In this document: positions 23,341 through 33,730 of the stretch, piece by piece | How the letters are laid out: the number at the start of each line of letters is the position of its first letter | Numbering within the stretch: position 1 is the stretch's first letter | Origin: Chitinophaga flava | GTDB lineage: Bacteria; Bacteroidota; Bacteroidia; Chitinophagales; Chitinophagaceae | Direction of reading: 5' to 3' | Assembly: GCF_003308995.1 (NCBI RefSeq) | Contig: NZ_QFFJ01000002.1 | Location: 1,674,001-1,738,000 of the forward strand | DNA: 64,000 bases | The notes under the pieces: generated by a model | What the model saw: the letters and a program-made list of their open reading frames with translations, nothing else | What the model was told of the DNA's origin: nothing | The model's database searches: none | Program-made: the position numbers and the translations under genes

Positions 23341-25089
23341 ATGAATAGACTGTTGCGATCCTATACCTATGCCACGGGCATCATAATTATTATGATGAGT
23401 ACCGGATTAAAAGGCTATGCCCAGAATATTGATCTATCCAATGTAAAGGAGAGTATCAATGCTAAGTTAAAGCAGCCACCCGTAAGGGTAAATGGCGGGC
23501 TTTCACTGAATACTGTTTATACCTACAACGATGCACTGGGGGCTGTCAACCTGCAGCCTTTTACCTACATTGTCTCCGGTAATGTAAACTTCAATATCTA
23601 CGGTTATAACCTCCCATTCACTTTTACCTATTCTAACAACAGGGTGTCCTATACGAATCCATCTTTCAGTTTCAATAGATTTGCTATTCATCCCCGTTAT
23701 AAAAAGTGGCAGGCACATATTGGTGATATATCTGTAAACTATTCTCCCTATACATTAAGTGGGTATCAATTTACAGGTGCTGCCGTGGAATATAATGCGG
23801 ATAAAATATCTGTTCAGGCATTATACGGTCGCTTCGCCAAAGCAGTGAAGGAAGATTCGAGCATTATCCCTTCCTACAAGCGTATGGGATGGGGTTTCAG
23901 GACATTATATAACGATGGCGGAAAGAAGCTGGCATTGACTGTTTTTCATGCAAAAGATAACATCAATTCTATTCCTATCCCTGTGAAGCCTGCCAACAAC
24001 GCAATAACACCAATGGAAAATACCGCCATTGCAGTGGAAGGCGCCTATCCAATACTAAAACGATTGCAGGTATCTGCGGAGTATTCTACCAGCATTTTAA
24101 CACGTAATCTCTCCTATAGCGGAGATTCACTAACACCTGTTGGTGCTTTTAAATACCTGGTAGGCCAGGCAAATGGTTCCTCATCTGTTTACCATGCATT
24201 ACGAGCCGGACTTAACTATACAATTGCCCAGTCGTCTATCGGTATTAGCTATGAACGTGTGGATCCCGGTTATCAAACATTAGGGGGCTATTTTTTTACC
24301 AATGACTTTGAAAATACAACCATTAATCTATCGCAGAATTTATGGAAAGGAAAAGCGACCATCAGCATAAATGTTGGATTGCAGCGGGATGACCTTAACA
24401 ATAATAAGGAAAGCAATATGAAACGCTGGGTATCTTCCGCTAATATCAACCTTCGTCCTTCTTCTAAACTCGGTATTGGTATTACCTATTCTAATTTCCA
24501 GTCTTTTACTTACCTGCGGAACGGTTTTGAAAAAATCAATCAGGTATCACCTTACGACAACCTGGATACCCTCAATTTTACACAGCTAACACAAAATGCA
24601 GCTGTCAATGCCAATTATAACCTGCAGCAGGATGAACATCTGGCGTCATCCGTTTTTCTTAACCTGAACTATATGGAGTCGGCTAACCGTAAAGGTGATA
24701 TAATAAGACCGGGTGATCTTTCCCTGTTCATCAACGGAGCTTCCGGTTATACTATCACTTTTATCCCACAAGGGCTCAGCATTTCTGCAGGATATAACTA
24801 TGCCTATAGTTATGCAGCGCAAAGCACTGACGTGATACAAGGCCCGCTACTCAATGTCTCAAAGTTATTCTTTAAAAAAATATTACGTACCAACTATGGT
24901 GTTGCCTGGAATACCAGTCATACTACGAATGGTACTAACAATATTCTCAATTTAAGAGCCGGCGCATCTGCAGTGCTTCATCGCAAACATAACCTGAATG
25001 CATCTTTAATATGGCAAAAGAAGGCGGTGCCTCTGCAAGCTGCCAGTTCTTACTTTATGGCAACTGCCGGCTATGGCTTCAGCTTTTAA
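23341..25089 (+). CDS. Outer-membrane beta-barrel protein, first gene of the toxin operon
   Basis: The 582-residue product has a signal peptide (about 1-28, ending GYAQ). From residue ~50 to the C-terminus come alternating amphipathic strands rich in aromatic/Gly turns, ending YGFSF with a terminal Phe, as in outer-membrane barrels. No PorP/SprF or TonB motif is seen and no family is recognised. Position argues for a role with its neighbours: it is the first gene of a co-directional set, 24 bases before the 1510-residue protein. It could form the pore or anchor through which the large proteins of the operon reach or stay on the surface; this is inference. Confidence 0.75.
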   Translation: MNRLLRSYTYATGIIIIMMSTGLKGYAQNIDLSNVKESINAKLKQPPVRVNGGLSLNTVYTYNDALGAVNLQPFTYIVSGNVNFNIYGYNLPFTFTYSNNRVSYTNPSFSFNRFAIHPRYKKWQAHIGDISVNYSPYTLSGYQFTGAAVEYNADKISVQALYGRFAKAVKEDSSIIPSYKRMGWGFRTLYNDGGKKLALTVFHAKDNINSIPIPVKPANNAITPMENTAIAVEGAYPILKRLQVSAEYSTSILTRNLSYSGDSLTPVGAFKYLVGQANGSSSVYHALRAGLNYTIAQSSIGISYERVDPGYQTLGGYFFTNDFENTTINLSQNLWKGKATISINVGLQRDDLNNNKESNMKRWVSSANINLRPSSKLGIGITYSNFQSFTYLRNGFEKINQVSPYDNLDTLNFTQLTQNAAVNANYNLQQDEHLASSVFLNLNYMESANRKGDIIRPGDLSLFINGASGYTITFIPQGLSISAGYNYAYSYAAQSTDVIQGPLLNVSKLFFKKILRTNYGVAWNTSHTTNGTNNILNLRAGASAVLHRKHNLNASLIWQKKAVPLQAASSYFMATAGYGFSF

Positions 25090-25113
25090 TGTATCAACGA
25101 GTACCTGATACCT

Positions 25114-28100
25114 ATGAAAAGAAAATATACAATAATATCCCTGTTACTTGTTTTATGCACACTCACCTGGAGCATAGCTACAGGCACGCCAGTGGCAGAT
25201 TCCCTGCAGGCTTCAAACAAAAGCAAAGCAGAGGAAGTAATGGATATGATAGAGAAAGCTAATCGCTATATCGACTTTATCACTTCCGGCGCTATGGTAG
25301 AACTGCCGGTAGGTATGAAGAAGAAAATGGGCAACAGCAAGGTTACCATCGGTATCAGCAAAGCTAAGTTCTATGCCCAATACACTGAACTCACCGTTTA
25401 CTGTAAAGTGGACCTGCCGCAAGGTAAATCCATCTTCTTCGGCGGGGACCATATTAAACTTTCTAAAAGCGGAGGTATCATTGGTGATGCTACACTGGTA
25501 TTGCTGGGTAATGTAACAATTCCTTTTGGTGGCGGAAATATGCAGGTGGTGCTGAAAGGTGGACAGGATATGCAAACCGGTGATCCACGTTCCCAAACAT
25601 ATGCCACATTGGAATGTAATGGTATTAAAGAAGTTAGCCTGGCAGCAGATGTATTGTTTCCGAAAAATATGCTGGTGCCACTGGATAATAGTTATAACCC
25701 GGTTAATGATGGTACCGCAAGCGTAAAAGGTTCTTTCCATACTGTTATTACCGACTGGAATGATATCCTTGCGGAAATTTCTCTAAGTCCTTTTGCTGTA
25801 AAAGGCCTTGAACAATTTGCCATTGTGGTGAATAAAGCTGTATTCGATTTTAGTGATACAAGGAATTCCCCTGACGTTTCTTTTCCGTCAGAGTATGAAA
25901 ATATTATACCAGGTAATGAAACATTGTGGCGAGGGGTGTATGTGAATAAATTACAGGTGATCCTGCCCCGGGAGTTCTCTAAAAGAGGAGACAACAGCAG
26001 GGTGAGCTTTGAAGCAGACCGTATGCTGGTGGATAATCTGGGACTCACCGGTACTTTCATCGGTAATAATATCCTGCAAAATGGAAATGCTTCCGGATGG
26101 GCTTTCAGTGTGAACCGGCTTGCTATTGATATCAAAACCAATCACCTTAAAAGTGCTGCATTCAACGGAAATATAACCTTACCGTTAAGTGCCAGTGCAG
26201 ACACATCAGGTAATGCCACCTTTGCCTACGATGCCATCATCAGTCCGGGTAATCAATACCTGATGCGGGTGAAAACAAAGAACGATCTGGATTTTGATCT
26301 ATGGCAGGCCAATGCGCATATTGATTCCAGTTCGTATGTGGAGCTAGTGGTGAAGGACCACCACTTCAGGCCTAAAGCCGTTTTAAATGGGAGCCTGGAT
26401 ATATCCGTGTTAAAACAAAACAACAATGAAGCGGCTACTCCTGGTAAATCCATTGCAAACATTAAAGGAGTAGAGTTCCAGCAGCTGGTATTACAAACAG
26501 AAACACCTTACCTGCAGGCAGCCTATTTTGGTTATAAGGGAGAAGCCAGGATCGCGAATTTCCCGGTTGTATTATCTGATATTGCCTTGTCGGCTACCGG
26601 TGAGGAAACCGCCTTGCAGTTTGGAGTACAGGTCAACCTGATGCAGGGTAAACTCACCGCCTCTACGAAATTATCTGTGGTAGGAGAGATGCGGCAAAAC
26701 AGTGATCTCCAGCGTTATCGTTACAAACGGCTTGATATCAATGCCCTGGCGATAGATGGAAAGTTTGGCGGCTTTGCTATTAATGGAAATGTAGCGTTTA
26801 ATCGAAATCACCCTGTGATGGGTGATGGCTTTGCCGGTAACCTGAAAATGACATTGAAATTAGGCAAAGAAATTACGGTTGATGCAAAGGCAGCTTTCGG
26901 TAGCAAACATAACGACAGTACCAGCGCTTTCCGCTATTGGTATGTGGATGCAATGGCTACTGGATTTGTGATCCCGGCGGGTCCTTTTAATATCACCGGA
27001 ATCGGAGGGGGTGCATATTATCATATGACTAAGGAGGCTGGTAAAACAGTAGATACTGCTGTTAGTCCGACGAAGATTGGTTATGTGCCAGACCCCTCTA
27101 TGGGATTGGGTTTAAAAGGAATGGTCGCTTTCAATGTAGGCACCAGTGAACTGGCTAAAGGAGAGGCTGCCCTCGAAATGTTGTTCACTTCCAGTGGTGG
27201 TATGGCCAATATCGGGTTGGCGGGTAAAGTATATTTTATACCTGGCAGCGCGGTGAAGGAACAATTTAATAACGCACAGCATCTGCAGGAAAAACTGGAA
27301 CATAATCTCAGTACCTATGTTACCAATACAACCGGTGTCAATTACCAGCAGTTTAGTACACTGGCGCGCAGCGGAAATTTTGTTGATCTCGCAAAACAAT
27401 CTTATCCCGATACGGATAATAAAATAGGCGAAAACGGCCAGATATCTGCATTTGTAGGTATTAACTATGATTTCCTGAATCATGTGCTGCATGCTAACCT
27501 TGACCTGTATATGAATATCGCAGGTGGTATTATACGGGGCCGTGGTGCCAATAACCGTGCAGGCTGGGCGGTGATGCACTTTGCACCGCAGGACTGGTAC
27601 GTATATCTGGGTACTCCTTCTGACAGGCTTGGATTGAAAATGGGCATCGGTAGTATCAGCGCGGAAACAGGCAGTTACTTTATGGCCGGTACTAAAATTC
27701 CTGGTTCACCGGCACCACCGCAGGCCGTAGCTGATATCCTCGGTACTAGTCTTCAGGAACTGGATTACATGCGAGACCTCAATGCACTTGGAGATGGCCG
27801 TGGCTTTGCGTTTGGTACTGATGTAAGTGTGAATACCGGCGATCTGCGTTTCCTGATGTTTTATGCCAGCTTCCAGGCCGGACTGGGTTTCGATATCATG
27901 CTGAAAGACTATGGTCCTGATGCACAATGTAAAAACCATAGCGGGCCAATCGGTGTAAACGGTTGGTATGCCAATGGCCAGGCCTATGCTTATCTGCAAG
28001 GTGAACTGGGTATTGAAGTCAGTCTGATGTTCATTCATAAAAGAATTTCCATTATCAAAGCAGGTGCAGCAGTGCTGTTGCAGGCACAACTTCCTAATCC

Positions 28101-29646
28101 TGCATGGTTCAGAGGTTATGTGGGTGGGAATTTCAGCGTACTGGGCGGACTTGTAAAAGGACGTTTCCGTTTCAAGGTAACCATAGGCGAACAATGTGAA
28201 CTGGTGAATGGTGGCGCCTTAGATGGTATTAAAGTGATCTCGGATATTACACCCGCCGATAAATCTACCCAGATAGATGTATTTGCTGCTCCGCAGGCCA
28301 TCTTTAATATGCCTGTAGATAAACCATTTACAATAGATGATGATCAGGGCACTAAAACCTACCGTATAAAACTGGATAAATATCAACTGTTGAAAGATGG
28401 ACAACCCATTGCGGGTAAAATGAACTGGAATGATCGTCATGATGCAGTTACCTACGAAAGCGCTGAAATACTTCCTCCTAATACCCCCATTACAGCGGTA
28501 GTATCCGTGAACTTCGAACAGCAGAATGACAACGGATGGGCTGCCGTATATGAGAAAGGTCAGAAAGCAGTTGAAAGCCGGCAGGTCAGCTTTACTACTG
28601 GCACCGCACCGGATAATATCCCGCTCAATAATATCGTATATACTTACCCGGTAGTAGATCAGCAATTCTTCTTACCTAAGGAATATAAGCGTGGTTATAC
28701 ACAGCTGAGACGAGGACAGGCTTATCTATTTAGTAATACCAACTTCCTTTTACAAGCGCAATTTGCGGCCAGTGATGCTATGCTTTCCAATACATTCAGT
28801 TATGATAGCGCTAACCGCAGGGTCAATTTTGAATTACCTGCCTTGCGTAATAAACAAACCTATTCCTATACACTGGCAGGTGTGCCCCCGGCAAAAGGTA
28901 CAGATAATATAGTACGTCAAACAGCAAATACTGATACGGATAATAATGACATACAGGTAACCAATAACAAGGCCCAGGGAATAGTATTACAAAACAAACC
29001 ACATACTTATCTGACTTATCAGTTCTCGACCAGCCGTTACAACAACTTTGAGGAAAAAATGTCGGCCAAGTCAATAACCCATCCTGTATACGAGATCATA
29101 TTCAGTGATGTAGGCGCCTTACAAGCGGATATCCGCGGTGATGAAGCATTTGATAAAACAGAATTATCTGGCAGTGATGGTACTGATAATGTGCCACTTA
29201 TTCAGCCAGAGGCTATTCTCAGCGATGTATGGTTCACAAAACATATCCAGCCACTGATATACGCGGATTATCCGCCGGCTCCCGGATTAACACTCAGCAG
29301 AGATACCGCCGTGCTGGGATTCCCTCCTGTAAGAGGATTAGATGTAATGACCTGGTACAGCGAGATGGCAGCTGCCGAGCCTGGTAATAGCCTGTTGGTA
29401 AGCCGGTTGCCTTATCGTTACTATTTGGGCTATTACTATAGACAGGATTTCTCTGACCTGCAATATAAAGTGGTGAATCAGTATATAGACCATCCTTCGT
29501 TGATAACACCGGTGCTGCAGCGTTTTATGGAAAGCGCTTTCCCCATCATGAAAGGTGGCAAATATAAAGTACAGTACAGATATGTATTGCCGGGTAATAT
29601 ACCCAACAGCGCATATGAGTTTGAGTTTATAAATCCGGTAAAATAA
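25114..29646 (+). CDS. Giant secreted beta-rich protein of unknown family
   Basis: The 1510-residue product has a signal peptide (about 1-24). The body to residue ~1030 is a long run of short beta-strands with repeated patterns such as LGLKGMVAFNVGTSE and FAINGNVAFNRN, and long amphipathic stretches; it resembles an extended beta-groove or solenoid, but no family is recognised. A region near residues 1040-1150 starting ISDITPADKSTQID looks like an SbsA/Big_5-type Ig domain, and the rest is more beta-rich. It carries no T9SS tail and no lipobox. Located between the barrel gene and the toxin gene with gaps of 24 and 22 bases, it is a candidate scaffold or conduit for the toxin protein. Confidence 0.7.
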   Translation: MKRKYTIISLLLVLCTLTWSIATGTPVADSLQASNKSKAEEVMDMIEKANRYIDFITSGAMVELPVGMKKKMGNSKVTIGISKAKFYAQYTELTVYCKVDLPQGKSIFFGGDHIKLSKSGGIIGDATLVLLGNVTIPFGGGNMQVVLKGGQDMQTGDPRSQTYATLECNGIKEVSLAADVLFPKNMLVPLDNSYNPVNDGTASVKGSFHTVITDWNDILAEISLSPFAVKGLEQFAIVVNKAVFDFSDTRNSPDVSFPSEYENIIPGNETLWRGVYVNKLQVILPREFSKRGDNSRVSFEADRMLVDNLGLTGTFIGNNILQNGNASGWAFSVNRLAIDIKTNHLKSAAFNGNITLPLSASADTSGNATFAYDAIISPGNQYLMRVKTKNDLDFDLWQANAHIDSSSYVELVVKDHHFRPKAVLNGSLDISVLKQNNNEAATPGKSIANIKGVEFQQLVLQTETPYLQAAYFGYKGEARIANFPVVLSDIALSATGEETALQFGVQVNLMQGKLTASTKLSVVGEMRQNSDLQRYRYKRLDINALAIDGKFGGFAINGNVAFNRNHPVMGDGFAGNLKMTLKLGKEITVDAKAAFGSKHNDSTSAFRYWYVDAMATGFVIPAGPFNITGIGGGAYYHMTKEAGKTVDTAVSPTKIGYVPDPSMGLGLKGMVAFNVGTSELAKGEAALEMLFTSSGGMANIGLAGKVYFIPGSAVKEQFNNAQHLQEKLEHNLSTYVTNTTGVNYQQFSTLARSGNFVDLAKQSYPDTDNKIGENGQISAFVGINYDFLNHVLHANLDLYMNIAGGIIRGRGANNRAGWAVMHFAPQDWYVYLGTPSDRLGLKMGIGSISAETGSYFMAGTKIPGSPAPPQAVADILGTSLQELDYMRDLNALGDGRGFAFGTDVSVNTGDLRFLMFYASFQAGLGFDIMLKDYGPDAQCKNHSGPIGVNGWYANGQAYAYLQGELGIEVSLMFIHKRISIIKAGAAVLLQAQLPNPAWFRGYVGGNFSVLGGLVKGRFRFKVTIGEQCELVNGGALDGIKVISDITPADKSTQIDVFAAPQAIFNMPVDKPFTIDDDQGTKTYRIKLDKYQLLKDGQPIAGKMNWNDRHDAVTYESAEILPPNTPITAVVSVNFEQQNDNGWAAVYEKGQKAVESRQVSFTTGTAPDNIPLNNIVYTYPVVDQQFFLPKEYKRGYTQLRRGQAYLFSNTNFLLQAQFAASDAMLSNTFSYDSANRRVNFELPALRNKQTYSYTLAGVPPAKGTDNIVRQTANTDTDNNDIQVTNNKAQGIVLQNKPHTYLTYQFSTSRYNNFEEKMSAKSITHPVYEIIFSDVGALQADIRGDEAFDKTELSGSDGTDNVPLIQPEAILSDVWFTKHIQPLIYADYPPAPGLTLSRDTAVLGFPPVRGLDVMTWYSEMAAAEPGNSLLVSRLPYRYYLGYYYRQDFSDLQYKVVNQYIDHPSLITPVLQRFMESAFPIMKGGKYKVQYRYVLPGNIPNSAYEFEFINPVK

Positions 29647-29668
29647 ACATTGAAATAAAAAGTTAATA

Positions 29669-32600
29669 ATGCAGTTATATCAAAAATATCTACAAAAAGG
29701 ATTGAAAAGAAGCATTTCTTTTCTCTTTTTGTTATTCACTTTTTATTTTACAAATGCTCAGCAATACCCTGTACAGGGAAGCCTGGCAATAAGTTCGCCA
29801 TACCCCGCTAATCTGAGTGACTATGCTAATCCTAATATCCAGAAGCTGAAATTAACACTTACACTAACGGATATTACGCTCAGTAATAAAAAGGTAAAGC
29901 TCAAATTATTCATTCAGAAAGATAATACCATCATTGCGCAGAGTAGTGATGCAGTGATGAACGAGCCTGCTGTTATATTGGATGGTGGCGTGCCACAATA
30001 CTTCAATAGCATAGATCTGGCTACTTATTTCAATGTGAATAATCTGCAGGGTATTACCCCTAACGCCTATACGCAGGCGCTGCCCGAAGGTGTCTATAAT
30101 ATAGGTTTTGAAGTATATGACTATTTTACCGGTCGCCGTTTGAGTAGTCGTATCAACCAGTTATTCTGGCTGATGCTCAATGATCCTCCCTTATTGAATA
30201 TGCCCGCCAACAGGGAGAATATTCAGAATGCAAATCTGATTAATCCTCAGATAACATTTCAGTGGACTCCGAGAAGTACACAGGTGAGTAATACAGAATA
30301 TGAGTTTACCCTGGCTGAATTGTGGGATGACAACGGCAACCCGTATACGCAGTTTCTGGCCGCGCCGCCTAAATTCAAAACAACTACCAACAGTACAGGA
30401 TTACTGTACGGTGTAGATGCGCCGCCGCTGGTGCCTGGCCGCACCTACGCCTGGAGAGTAAGAGCCAGGGCCAAACAGGGTTTTGAAGATATCGGCCTGT
30501 ATAGAAACGATGGCTACAGCGAAATATTCACCTTTAAATACGCCGGCAACTGTACTGCTGTAAATAATGTGAATATTGAGGTAAAAGGAAGTGACCGTTT
30601 GTATATCACCTGGGCAAATGACCCTTCCAAGATATCTTATAAGGTAGCTTACCGTAAATATAGCACCACACAAACCTGGGAATGGTTTGAAACTCCGACT
30701 ACCAACACCTTCCTTAACCTGTTTGATGTAGAGCCGGATACGCAGTATGAAATTAAAGTGGGAGGCATATGCGATAATAACCTGGTAAGTTATACGTCAC
30801 CACAGGTAGTGCGTACACTGGCAAAAGAAAATGACGCAACTGAACTCAACTGCGGACAAATACCTCAGATCAATATTTCCAACCAGACGCTTGTTGATCG
30901 CCTTTCTCCCAATGATGTTATTACCGCAGGTGATTTCCCTGTCACACTTACCCGGGTAGACGGCAGCAACGGCAACTTTAGCGGAGAAGGATGGGTAAAA
31001 GTGCCTTATCTCGTAGGCATCAAAATAAAAGTGGTTTTCAGGGATATAAAGGTAAATGCCAATAAACAGTTGCTGAGCGGATATCTTGAAACTGTTTATG
31101 ATCCTAAGGGGAAGAATGTATTGGATGTGGATGGAGCCATTGGAGAGGTAGGAGGGTTGATTAACGATATTAAACAATTAGTGGCCAGTGTTAAACAATA
31201 CCTGGATAGCTATAAAGGAACTAAAAACGATAAGCAACAAGCAGTCACTATAGGAAATAGTGTTGATTCAGCTTATACGGCATTGGCCGAAAATCCTTAT
31301 CTGACACCTGAAGAGATACAATCCCTGAAAGGCGAGCAAACAGTTGCAAAAGAAGGTTTTCAGGGACTTGCAGGATCAGGAGATTGTAACTGTGGTAATG
31401 AAGTTCCAGGCCATGGACCTTCTTTCAGATTGAGACCAGTGGATGAATCCTGTTGTAAGAAAAAAGCTTCGCAGGGATTGGATAAATTAGATGCCCTCAC
31501 TGCAACCGCTGTTAAAAGGGAAAACGATCTGCTGGCACAGTACAATTCTGTTAAGCCGGATGATGTGCCAGGTGATTCTGCCACAACTCCCACGATCTAT
31601 TATCCGATTGACCCTGCTGGCAGGCCGGTAGTTATACCTAAGAATTATACTGGCTTTATCCGTAGTAAAGGAGAGAATACTCCCCCGCCTTACGTTATTG
31701 CTGGTGTACATGATGACGCCAGCAAGAAGAATTATTTCGCTGTAATAGAGGATGGAAGCTTTAAGGGTTATCATCTGGCAGGAAATCCCAATGCTGCAGT
31801 ACTGCCGGTTGATATCGTTCAGCGTGGGCTTCCATCATCAGTTGGGATCAAGGTTTTTGAGGCTATTGATCAATGTTATTTTTATCAGTATGAAATTAAA
31901 GGGTGGACGTTCGACTACAACCAGACTGCCATTGCTGATAAAGATAGAATAGCCAAGCTTGCTGAACTTAACATAAAAAGCAGGACCTCAAAATCATTCG
32001 ATACAACTATCAATCCAAAGTCGGGTGGTTGTGCATATAGTGATAATAAAGATGGTGGTATATACTTTAAAGATTATTCCCCCGGTAGACCTGGAGATAA
32101 TAGTGGTCCTGGCAAAAAACAGATCGATTCTCTAAAAGATCATCTGAGAGCAATTAATGTACACTTTGATATTAGTATACATGCTTATGTGCTCAATACG
32201 GACAATCCTGATTACCAGGAGCATAAGGCAGAAGCAGACAATGATAACGCAGATAATAAGATCATTATCACTTATAATGCTGATACCCATGAAATAAATC
32301 TGCAGCATAAGATAACAGCCCCTAAATGGTTCCTGGAGGTTTTCTCTGGTCTTAATGTGGTGAATGATTGTTCTGCTGACTACATCAACAGGGGATTAGA
32401 TGAGCTGCACAAATCAGACTTGTATAAATATGAACCACAGTTCCAGCAGGTACGGGATGAAATACAAGTGGTAGTATACAGAGGTCTGTTTGGATTCATG
32501 TATTGTGCTACCAATGAAGAGTCGGTAAGGAATTCTTCTGCTGTTGCAAAATATGTGGCAGGCGCATTACATGAAGTGGTAGCTACTATTGATGTGGTTG

Positions 32601-33730
32601 AAATGGTAAAAGGTATTGCGCAGTTGGGAAAAATGGCGCTTACCTCAACAACAGACAGTTATATCACTTTTTATAATGACCTGAAACAAACCGTCAGTGA
32701 TATGAAGAACCACACGTCTGTTGCTCCTGACGTGCTGGTGAAACGCCTGCTACCTCCGCAAATACGGTCGCAGGTGGATGCTATCACCAAAGTAGCAAAA
32801 GTAGGAGATCAGTTAGTACGGTTTTACTTCACGGAGTGTGACAAATTCACGTTAAATGATGGCGATACAGTTAATATGTGTCCTTACCGTTATGGTCAGG
32901 TAACCGTGATGGCACTGCCTATAGTGGTTACAGCCGGAGAATGGATAGCAGCCAAAGGCGCCACATTGATGGCCAGCCTTGCTTTAAGATACGGTGGGGA
33001 TGCAGAAAAAGTGGCCAGCCTGCTGAAAGCAGCAGAGGAGGCTAATGCAGTAGTAGCCAGAGATGCAGGTAAGATCATCATCAAAGATGCAAAGGATGAG
33101 GAGAAGATTGTTACCGTAATAGAAAAAGATCTTACTGATCCTCATGCCAAAATAGAGATAAGAACCTTTGATGAAGCAGTACAAAAAGTAGAAAGTGAGC
33201 TGGGCAAGGATGTCGCGGAAGAAATAAAAAATGATCCTGATTTTAAACAGAATGCTACTGATAAAGACTGGCTGATTAATATCATCAAAGGAAAGAAATT
33301 TGAGAAGGAAGTAAACAAAGATTTTGCGAGTATAAATAGTACATTGATAGCAGACTTTAAGGCGAAAGGGATAGACTTAACGGGATGGGAGAAATATGAA
33401 CAGGTACAATTAAAGATTCCCGGAACAGATGATTACTTTATTGCTGATAATGTCTTTATCAAAAGGAACGCGGAAAAAGACATCGTGGATGTCGTACTTA
33501 ATGAAACAAAGCTGAATCCTACCACAGAATTGACAACAAGGCAAAAACAGGCATTCCGGAAGTTAAAGAACAGTGAGGATGGTGCCGTTGAATTTGAGGT
33601 GCGTAGTATTAATTTTAAAAGAGACATAAGTTCCAAAATAACAATTAAGAAGAATAATGTAATTTCAGTGCATAGTAACAACGGTGTAAAACAAACTGTT
33701 ATCAATGCAGTTGATCATTTTAAACTATGA
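29669..33730 (+). CDS. Polymorphic toxin: TANFOR/FN3-type surface protein with C-terminal PD-(D/E)xK-like nuclease domain
   Basis: The 1353-residue protein begins with a signal peptide (1-31, ending NAQ). The region ~32-180 (QYPVQGSLAISSPYP, LSDY, LKLTLTLTDI) resembles the TANFOR domain (TIGR02542) of Bacteroidota surface proteins. Two FN3-like domains follow (~180-295 and ~297-388), then a beta region (~395-480) and a Cys-rich linker (Cys573, Cys575, Cys595, Cys596). A hydrophobic pre-toxin segment lies near 1076-1105. The last ~145 residues fit a restriction-endonuclease fold: Glu1212 in the first helix (GKKFEKEV), Asp1260 (FIADNVF), Glu1279-Thr-Lys1281 (VLNETKL), then LTTRQKQAF with Gln1292/Gln1294. 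This is the D-x(18)-ExK layout of nuclease toxins. The stop overlaps the next start (ATGA), as in toxin-immunity pairs. Confidence 0.75.
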   Translation: MQLYQKYLQKGLKRSISFLFLLFTFYFTNAQQYPVQGSLAISSPYPANLSDYANPNIQKLKLTLTLTDITLSNKKVKLKLFIQKDNTIIAQSSDAVMNEPAVILDGGVPQYFNSIDLATYFNVNNLQGITPNAYTQALPEGVYNIGFEVYDYFTGRRLSSRINQLFWLMLNDPPLLNMPANRENIQNANLINPQITFQWTPRSTQVSNTEYEFTLAELWDDNGNPYTQFLAAPPKFKTTTNSTGLLYGVDAPPLVPGRTYAWRVRARAKQGFEDIGLYRNDGYSEIFTFKYAGNCTAVNNVNIEVKGSDRLYITWANDPSKISYKVAYRKYSTTQTWEWFETPTTNTFLNLFDVEPDTQYEIKVGGICDNNLVSYTSPQVVRTLAKENDATELNCGQIPQINISNQTLVDRLSPNDVITAGDFPVTLTRVDGSNGNFSGEGWVKVPYLVGIKIKVVFRDIKVNANKQLLSGYLETVYDPKGKNVLDVDGAIGEVGGLINDIKQLVASVKQYLDSYKGTKNDKQQAVTIGNSVDSAYTALAENPYLTPEEIQSLKGEQTVAKEGFQGLAGSGDCNCGNEVPGHGPSFRLRPVDESCCKKKASQGLDKLDALTATAVKRENDLLAQYNSVKPDDVPGDSATTPTIYYPIDPAGRPVVIPKNYTGFIRSKGENTPPPYVIAGVHDDASKKNYFAVIEDGSFKGYHLAGNPNAAVLPVDIVQRGLPSSVGIKVFEAIDQCYFYQYEIKGWTFDYNQTAIADKDRIAKLAELNIKSRTSKSFDTTINPKSGGCAYSDNKDGGIYFKDYSPGRPGDNSGPGKKQIDSLKDHLRAINVHFDISIHAYVLNTDNPDYQEHKAEADNDNADNKIIITYNADTHEINLQHKITAPKWFLEVFSGLNVVNDCSADYINRGLDELHKSDLYKYEPQFQQVRDEIQVVVYRGLFGFMYCATNEESVRNSSAVAKYVAGALHEVVATIDVVEMVKGIAQLGKMALTSTTDSYITFYNDLKQTVSDMKNHTSVAPDVLVKRLLPPQIRSQVDAITKVAKVGDQLVRFYFTECDKFTLNDGDTVNMCPYRYGQVTVMALPIVVTAGEWIAAKGATLMASLALRYGGDAEKVASLLKAAEEANAVVARDAGKIIIKDAKDEEKIVTVIEKDLTDPHAKIEIRTFDEAVQKVESELGKDVAEEIKNDPDFKQNATDKDWLINIIKGKKFEKEVNKDFASINSTLIADFKAKGIDLTGWEKYEQVQLKIPGTDDYFIADNVFIKRNAEKDIVDVVLNETKLNPTTELTTRQKQAFRKLKNSEDGAVEFEVRSINFKRDISSKITIKKNNVISVHSNNGVKQTVINAVDHFKL

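Noticed and set aside
23341..25089. Assignment of the barrel gene to the PorP/SprF family
   Set aside because: Those proteins are about 300 residues long with a different pattern; nothing specific to them was found, so only a generic outer-membrane barrel is called.
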